DNA from: Chaetoderma sp. LZ-2023a
Lineage: Eukaryota; Mollusca; Caudofoveata; Chaetodermatida; Chaetodermatidae
Direction of reading: 5' to 3'
Assembly: GCA_034401795.1 (NCBI GenBank)
Contig: CM067369.1
Coordinates: forward strand, 183,311,445 to 183,375,444
Length of the DNA: 64,000 nt
Shown: piece by piece, positions 53,554-64,000 of the stretch
Layout: every line of letters starts with the position of its first letter
How positions within the stretch are numbered: position 1 is the first letter of the stretch
The notes under the pieces: model-generated
Databases searched by the model: none
What the model was told of the DNA's origin: nothing
Seen by the model: the letters and a program-made list of their open reading frames with translations, nothing else
Translations under genes and position numbers: made by a program

Positions 53554-54861
53554 TATATATCAGAAAAAGTATAGGTCCTAGAACACTTCCTTGTGGCACG
53601 CCGCTGGTCACCTCAATCCAGTCCGATGATGCATCATTAATTCTAACTCTCTGGCTCCTGTTGCTTAAGTAGTTCCCTATCCATTTTACTAAATTTTCGC
53701 CAATACCGTAGCTTCTCAGTTTTGTTTGGAGTCGTTGGTGTGGCACAGTATCGAATGCTTTTGAAAAGTCTAAATATATTGCATCGACAGGTTCGTTTGA
53801 GTCAAGCATGGCTGTTAAATCCTCCAGGTATTCTAGTAGTTGAGTTTTACATGATCTTTTACGTCTAAATCCATGCTGACATTTGGTAAATAGATTAGCC
53901 GTTTCCAGGAAATTTACAATACTGTCTCTTATAAAAGATTCTAGGACCTTGCATAATGTAGAAGTGAGACTGATTGGTCTGTAGTTGCTTGGGTCATTCT
54001 TGGAGCCTTTTTTGTGTATGCAGCATACATTTGCCATTTTCCAGATGTCGGGTAAAATGCCTTCTTCAAGAGACTTGTTGAAAATTATGCATAGTGGTGT
54101 ACTAATTTCTTTAGCAGCTTCTTTTAGTATTCTCACTGGTATTTCATCCGGGCCATTGCTTTTGTTGGGGTTGAGTCCTTTTAGTTTATTTTCGATGGCA
54201 ATAGGTGTTATTAATATGTCTTTTAGTATGGTACCATTGTTTCTGGGGTTAATGATTGGTGTAGAAAGAAGATTTTCTGGAGTGAACATGTTTGAGAAAA
54301 ATGTGTTGAGAATGTTTGCTTTTTCTGTATCATCTGTGGTCATGGTGTCGTTTGCAGGGTTACGTAGCTTGCTAATTGATTCACGTAGAACTGTTTTACT
54401 CTTGACATAGTTCCAAAAGGCTTTAGGATTTTTCTTACTTTCAGTTGCCACTTTACGTTCAAATGTCTGTTTTGATTTTCTGATGCATGCTGTTGCTTTG
54501 TTTCTAGCAATTTTGTAGAGTGTGTAATCTGTAGTTTTCTTAGTTTCATTGTATCTTTTGTATGCACGCTTTTTGCTATTGAGTGAATCTGTTGCCGCCC
54601 GATCAATCCAGAAGTGCTTTTTCTTGCCATGGTTTTTTGTTGTAGGTATATACTGTTCTTTCACTGTGTTCAATGTTTGTCAGTCTCACTTCTACAAGAA
54701 GGAAGTTCCAAGCTTCTGATGCATTAAGTTGGTGTAGATGATTCCAGTCAGTCGTTCCTAAGTCTCTTCGCAGTTCGTTATATCGTCCTTTGTTCAACAG
54801 TAGTTTTGGCTTAACTATTTGTTTGCTTGTGCTTCAGATGTCAGGATGTAGTGACATTTTT
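53554..54861 (-). pseudogene. LINE RT N-terminal fragment, array unit 2
   Basis: Nearly identical to the fragment at 50,466-51,773, including the filler (54,680-54,696) and the same 5' breakpoint. The chimeric frame runs 54,673-53,354. It differs at one residue (IHLSARG instead of IRLSARG) in the Tc1-derived part. Confidence 0.85.
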
Positions 54862-54888
54862 ACACTGTATTGATTGTTCTGGTTAGTT

Positions 54889-56655
<1,767 letters not shown>

Positions 56656-57963
56656 TATATATCAGAAAAAGTATAGGTCCTAGAACACTTCCTTGTGGCA
56701 CGCCGCTGGTCACCTCAATCCAGTCCGATGATGCATCATTAATTCTAACTCTCTGGCTCCTGTTGCTTAAGTAGTTCCCTATCCATTTTACTAAATTTTC
56801 GCCAATACCGTAGCTTCTCAGTTTTGTTTGGAGTCGTTGGTGTGGCACAGTATCGAATGCTTTTGAAAAGTCTAAATATATTGCATCGACAGGTTCGTTT
56901 GAGTCAAGCATGGCTGTTAAATCCTCCAGGTATTCTAGTAGTTGAGTTTTACATGATCTTTTACGTCTAAATCCATGCTGACATTTGGTAAATAGATTAG
57001 CCGTTTCCAGGAAATTTACAATACTGTCTCTTATAAAAGATTCTAGGACCTTGCATAATGTAGAAGTGAGACTGATTGGTCTGTAGTTGCTTGGGTCATT
57101 CTTGGAGCCTTTTTTGTGTATGCAGCATACATTTGCCATTTTCCAGATGTCGGGTAAAATGCCTTCTTCAAGAGACTTGTTGAAAATTATGCATAGTGGT
57201 GTACTAATTTCTTTAGCAGCTTCTTTTAGTATTCTCACTGGTATTTCATCCGGGCCATTGCTTTTGTTGGGGTTGAGTCCTTTTAGTTTATTTTCGATGG
57301 CAATAGGTGTTATTAATATGTCTTTTAGTATGGTACCATTGTTTCTGGGGTTAATGATTGGTGTAGAAAGAAGATTTTCTGGAGTGAACATGTTTGAGAA
57401 AAATGTGTTGAGAATGTTTGCTTTTTCTGTATCATCTGTGGTCATGGTGTCGTTTGCAGGGTTACGTAGCTTGCTAATTGATTCACGTAGAACTGTTTTA
57501 CTCTTGACATAGTTCCAAAAGGCTTTAGGATTTTTCTTACTTTCAGTTGCCACTTTACGTTCAAATGTCTGTTTTGATTTTCTGATGCATGCTGTTGCTT
57601 TGTTTCTAGCAATTTTGTAGAGTGTGTAATCTGTAGTTTTCTTAGTTTCATTGTATCTTTTGTATGCACGCTTTTTGCTATTGAGTGAATCTGTTGCCGC
57701 CCGATCAATCCAGAAGTGCTTTTTCTTGCCATGGTTTTTTGTTGTAGGTATATACTGTTCTTTCACTGTGTTCAATGTTTGTCAGTCTCACTTCTACAAG
57801 AAGGAAGTTCCAAGCTTCTGATGCATTAAGTTGGTGTAGATGATTCCAGTCAGTCGTTCCTAAGTCTCTTCGCAGTTCGTTATATCGTCCTTTGTTCAAC
57901 AGTAGTTTTGGCTTAACTATTTGTTTGCTTGTGCTTCAGATGTCAGGATGTAGTGACATTTTT
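56656..57963 (-). pseudogene. LINE RT N-terminal fragment, array unit 3
   Basis: The same content, filler and breakpoints as units 1 and 2. The chimeric frame runs 57,775-56,456. Confidence 0.85.
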
Positions 57964-57990
57964 ACACTGTATTGATTGTTCTGGTTAGTT

Positions 57991-60470
<2,480 letters not shown>

Positions 60471-60630
60471 TTTAAACCTAATGACAGATTAAACGGTTAG
60501 TTCCATAGGACCTGGTGACGGGCGAGATGCGTATCCCCACCGAATTCCGTTTTAAACCTAATGACAGGTTAAACGGTTAGTTCCATAGGACCTGGTGACG
60601 GACGAGATGCGTATCCCGACCGAATTCCGT
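60471..60630 (+). repeat. Two tandem 80-bp units
   Basis: TTTAAACCTAATGACAG, TTAAACGGTTAGTTCCATAG, GACCTGGTGACGG and GAGATGCGTATCCC recur exactly 80 bp apart with about four differences. Confidence 0.9.
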
Positions 60631-61914
60631 AAGAATGTATGGGCATGATATTTAGATCTGCCGCACCCCCACGGGAAGGACATTTACGGTGGGTATTCAT
60701 CTCTCTTACCCCCACCATAACGATAGATCAGGTGCCCAAAAATGCTTTTGTGGAAAGGAGCCAGTGTCTTGTGATGTTTTATGTGGTTACGGAGCGAGAT
60801 GCCCGGATTCTTATCCAGTTCTGAGATCTTACTAAGTAACATGTATGAGCGCTGTCTTCAGTATTGATGTCTTAGGGCATCCGTTCTCAATGACAGCCCT
60901 GTCTAACAGCTAGGTAGCCGCCCGCCATTTGCGGCCTAAAATAGTTCTTGTCTCTAAAAACTGAAAGCTAGCTAAGCAGAGCAGAAGGCCCGCATAAATA
61001 AAGCGGCAACTACTAATTCAGCAGACTGAGAATTACATAAGACGGTGACGGGGGAATCCTTCGGGAATTGTTCATCCCGTCTTCACATAAAACAGCACAC
61101 AACCTTATAGTCATAATCTCACTAAGTATGGTCTTTTCTTTTTCAAAACATTTTTGTTAAATATTAGAGTAGGCCCATTTTTGCCTACTATTCTCCCGCT
61201 TTAAGCAGTGGCGACACCTTCACGAGACGGAGGTCCGTGCGAGGCACTTGCCCCTCACAAGGATTCAGCGACGATGGTCCACGCAAGGATAATACTCCTC
61301 ACCCAAACTAGCACTAGGAGTAGTGCCCACATGAGGCACATGATTTTTCGTCATTACAGAGATAATCTTCTTTCCTTTCAGCTTAGAGGCATAATAGCTT
61401 ATATTAAGTTAATTAGTTAAGTCATGTGTAAGGGAACCTCCCTTGCGGGGATACCTCTGCGGACCTACGAGTCTGTGTGGTACCTCCGGGAGCCCCACAT
61501 TTAAAAGTTCATCCGGCTGTCTCTATGTCTTGTATTTTCGTATGCTCATTAGTTTTATCTAGCATACCCGACAGTCTGTTAGGTAAAATCATTGTATAGA
61601 CTTATTTTAATTAGGTCACCAAAAATCAAATCTAAGTGTTTAATGTTCGCGACGATGGTCGCACGGCCCCACCAGAACGATTGAGTTCCGCCGGCCTTAG
61701 GAGCTGGTCTTTGTCGCCCGCAGGGCAGTCTCGTACCGGATCCGTCACCCTGAGACCGGAAGCTAACCAGCGTCATCATTCGTCATGCACTTATGGCGCG
61801 GCGAGTCGACACCAGACACTAGAACAGCCCGACACTACCCCGCGAGCTACATTATTCTTCCTTCTGCAGATGAATGTACTCAAGTACATGCCGGCTTGCA
61901 ACGTCTTTTCTATT
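60631..61914. other. No recognised gene
   Basis: A GC-richer stretch around 61,200-61,860 has a 110-codon frame (61,636-61,968) without known motifs. GACGGTGACGGGGGAATCC and ATTGTTCATCCCGTC (61,040-61,082) form a loose inverted repeat. It may be an element terminus or leader, but I cannot identify it. Confidence 0.3.
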
Positions 61915-62120
61915 TCCACTTTAGCACTCTATCAAACTGACCACAAATGGCGTATGCAGTGGTCGTGAGAAATGCCCATTTGCATTAGTTTTTCACCGGA
62001 GAACTTTTTCTGAAATGTTACCACTGGAATGACTGGTTGGATAACCGAGCCTATAATTCCAGTGGTAAGAGGTGCAAAAAACCCACCCACAATCGTCTCT
62101 TGGACGGCAAATAGACATAG
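61915..62120. mobile_element. MITE family A, higher-order unit 1
   Basis: CACTTTAGCACTC resembles the full left end of family A. ATGCCCATTTGC, TACCACTGGAATGACTGG and ATTCCAGTGGTA form the core, and CTCTTGGACGGCAAATAGACAT closes it. Confidence 0.6.
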
Positions 62121-62164
62121 GACATTTTCTTTGATAATGGATTTTTCTGATCTGTTGCTCAAGC

Positions 62165-62240
62165 ATATGACGTCATAATCATTTACGTCATATGTAGCCT
62201 GACGTCACAATCAAATGTCTAATGAATGACGTAACTAGCT
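62165..62240. promoter_or_regulatory. TGACGTCA cluster 1
   Basis: ATGACGTCATAATC, TTACGTCATATG, CTGACGTCACAATC and ATGACGTAAC within 70 bases are full or partial CRE-like sites. The block repeats at 62.66 and 63.23 kb, so it may simply be part of a repeat. Confidence 0.4.
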
Positions 62241-62304
62241 CCGCCAGGAACATTGAATAGCTAGTCAAGTGTAAGAATTCCATTTCTACTATTTAATCAA
62301 CATT

Positions 62305-62456
62305 CTGTTGAATGTATTTTTAAAACTAATTTGACTAGACACTGTACGAATAGTATGTCTTTACTATTTATTCAACAGTCGGTTGCATATTTTGAACCTA
62401 ATTTTACTGGGCGCTGCAACACCACCCAATCAAATTAGTTTCAAAATATTCAACAG
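62305..62456. mobile_element. MITE family B, one half and one full copy
   Basis: CTGTTGAATGTATTTTTAAA at 62,305 starts a half copy. GGTTGCATATTTTGAACC to TTTCAAAATATTCAACAG (62,456) is a fuller hairpin. Confidence 0.65.
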
Positions 62457-62483
62457 CTTACCTGGAAAGTTATTACCATGAGA

Positions 62484-62614
62484 AATGTCCATTTACATCT
62501 AACAGGAAACATTTTTGAAAATTAACTGCTGGCATGACCGACTCATAGCCGAGCCTATCGTTCCTGTGGTATAATTTAATGAACAATCGTTTCTTGGTCA
62601 CAAATGGACATAGG
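62484..62614. mobile_element. MITE family A, higher-order unit 2
   Basis: ATGTCCATTTACATCTAAC, GCTGGCATGACCGACTC and ATCGTTTCTTGGTCACAAAT pair as in other family-A copies. Confidence 0.65.
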
Positions 62615-62656
62615 ACTTTTTCTATGATAATGGATGGATTCGATCTGTCACTCAAG

Positions 62657-62732
62657 GATATGACGTCATAATCAATTACGTCATATGCAGGCTGACGTAA
62701 CAATCCAAATGTGTAATGAATGACGTATCAAG
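62657..62732. promoter_or_regulatory. TGACGTCA cluster 2
   Basis: ATGACGTCATAATCAATTACG, TCATATGCAGGCTGACGTAAC and ATGACGTATC match cluster 1 in order and spacing. Confidence 0.4.
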
Positions 62733-62800
62733 CTCCGTCATGAACATTGAATAGTCCGTCAAGTGTACGAATTGTATGTCTTTACTATTTAATCAACATC

Positions 62801-62885
62801 GTGTTGAATATTTTAAGATTAATTTGACCTGGCGTTGTTGCGGCCAGAGGCAGCAAACGTTTTAAAGCACCCAGTCAAATTCTGG
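62801..62885. mobile_element. MITE family B, higher-order unit 2
   Basis: GTGTTGAATATTTTAAGATT and the opposing CACCCAGTCAAATTCTGGG. The right end is truncated. Confidence 0.6.
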
Positions 62886-62889
62886 GAAT

Positions 62890-63220
62890 TCATTATTCAG
62901 CGTATATAAATTGATTCCAACACGCAAAAAAGGGGTGGAGGTTAGCTAGAAATGGGCGTGGCATACCTAAAAATGGATCCCTGTATTGAAATTGCCATGA
63001 GCAAATTGAGCATTACAGGGCTAATACCACTTGGTAAGGTGTGTTCCACACAACATGGCCCACTTGTATTAAGAGACCACCTGTATTTATAAGTCACATT
63101 TTAACTAGACCAATCATAGATTGTAGACCCGAATACAATATACTCGTCTTCTGACGGAGAGAGGGTAATTAGCACCACTTGGTAATGGGCCTTTTCATGT
63201 TGTCTATCCATCATATTACA
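62890..63220. repeat. Linker of the higher-order repeat
   Basis: GATTCCAACACGC, GGGGTGGAGGTTAGCTAGAA and ATCCCTGTATT recur in diverged form at 63,487-63,565 (GATTCCAACACGAGCG, GGTGGAGCTTAGCTAGAAC). Confidence 0.6.
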
Positions 63221-63224
63221 TCAT

Positions 63225-63262
63225 ATGACGTCATAATCAACCACGTGACGTGTAGGATGGTA
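63225..63262. promoter_or_regulatory. TGACGTCA cluster 3
   Basis: ATGACGTCATAATCAACC and ACGTGACGTGTAGG repeat the cluster, with CACGTG added. Confidence 0.35.
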
Positions 63263-63340
63263 TCATAATCATGTTAGTCCGTCTTAAATGCTTAACAGTC
63301 CGACACGTACGAATTGTATGTCTGCTATTCAATAAACATG

Positions 63341-63433
63341 CTGTTGAATATTTTGAAACTAATTTGACGGGACGCTGTTATTGCCATAAGCAGCAACAGC
63401 ACCCAGTCAAATTAGTTTCAAAAAATTCAACAG
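63341..63433. mobile_element. MITE family B, well preserved copy
   Basis: CTGTTGAATATTTTGAAACT and the inverted TTTCAAAAAATTCAACAG, with GCTGTTATTGCC and GCAGCAACAGC as the hairpin tip. Confidence 0.8.
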
Positions 63434-63840
63434 CTTACCTGTATGGTTTTCTGGAAATTGATAGTCAAGAAGCTCAGAGATCCATCGATTCCAACACGAG
63501 CGCGGTGTGGGTGGAGCTTAGCTAGAACTGGTCGGTGCATAGCTAAAACGGGAAAGATCCATTGTATTAATAAACCTCTCGTATTCAGTGACCGATTGAC
63601 TAACGTTAGGCCTATGCATGTCGTCTCAAGCAATCACCACCAAGATGTGACTTACTTCGGCACAATTGTGTGTTTTTCACCGAAATTCCAATATCTCAGA
63701 TAAAGACAACCATACGAATACTTTTAAATATTTTGACTGGTAGCCCACGACACCCTACCCCCCTACTTGTTGCTACCATAGATCTGTTTTAAGTATTGGA
63801 ACGACTGCGCGTGTAGGCCTATCATCTTCTCTTATTGTAG

Positions 63841-64000
63841 TTTAACCATTTCATGACGAAGACGCCAAAACAGGCCTCTATAGTGATCTTGAGGAATGTC
63901 AATTTGCAGGTCAAGAAGAAAGTTTTTGAAAATTCACCCCTGGAATGACTGGCTCGATAACTCAGCCGGTCATTCCAATGGTAAATCTTCAAAAAACAGT
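63841..64000. mobile_element. MITE family A, cut by the window end
   Basis: TTAACCATTTCATGACG at 63,841 resembles the TTAA-type left end. The core ATGTCAATTTGCAGGTC, CCTGGAATGACTGGCTCG and CATTCCAATGG follows, and the right end lies beyond the window. Confidence 0.65.

Noticed and set aside
61636..61968. 110-codon frame in GC-richer sequence
   Set aside because: No domain, no splice signals, and its 3' end runs into a MITE.

Overview
This is a gene-poor window from an animal nuclear genome. The codon structure is eukaryotic, there is at least one spliced host exon, and most of the remainder is LINE, Tc1, hAT, DIRS and piggyBac-type DNA. Degenerate arrays built on phrases such as CATACCAAATTTGGTTGAA, GTGAGCTTATGCCATGG and AATCCAAGATGGCCACCAG, together with GACGGACAGACAGAC-type motifs, remind me of marine molluscs. 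That placement is an inference from repeat style and is not proven.

Layout. 1-4.1 kb: degenerate tandem repeats and foldback MITEs. 4.4-7.4 kb: a palindromic hAT MITE, a broken ZNF862/TTF-type hAT transposase, and a 1-kb non-autonomous hAT element. 9.9-14.1 kb: a near full-length CR1/L2-group LINE on the minus strand, with an esterase-domain ORF1 and a twice-frameshifted endonuclease/RT ORF2. 15.3-16.7 kb: a 1.4-kb hAT-ended element. 17.3-18.4 kb: a 30-bp minisatellite. 18.5-18.8 kb: a possible last exon of a THAP-like gene (minus strand). 21.2-29.4 kb: a decayed DIRS tyrosine-recombinase retrotransposon with inverted terminal repeats and an internal complementary region, itself carrying nested insertions. 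29.9-30.9 kb: a LINE fragment split by another element. 31.2-32.2 kb: a TTCCGG/TATA cluster, then a second DIRS recombinase fragment. 33.7-34.3 kb: the terminal coding exon of a TIMM29 (Tim29) homologue, the best host gene in the window. 34.6-45 kb: mostly degenerate satellites. 46.9 kb: a strong heat-shock-element array next to a CRE palindrome. 47.7-59.9 kb: the most striking region, a second LINE copy broken by a Tc1-like transposon, followed by a head-to-tail array with a 3.1-kb period. Each period holds one 1,657-bp Tc1-like transposon, one 1.3-kb piece of LINE RT and a long (TA)n tract. 60-61.9 kb: nothing recognised apart from an 80-bp tandem repeat. 61.9-64 kb: a higher-order repeat alternating two MITE families with TGACGTCA clusters.

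How the parts relate. Almost all coding potential belongs to transposons, and nesting order can be read in several places: Tc1 in LINE; hAT-ended element and then piggyBac-type MITE in DIRS; CAGGGAC-ended element and then MITE in LINE. Three of the four Tc1 copies keep an intact DD34E transposase. The first has both a premature stop and a lost catalytic aspartate. The array therefore looks like recent amplification of a composite mobile segment. Coordinates of degenerate repeats are approximate, and family assignments rest on motifs read by eye.
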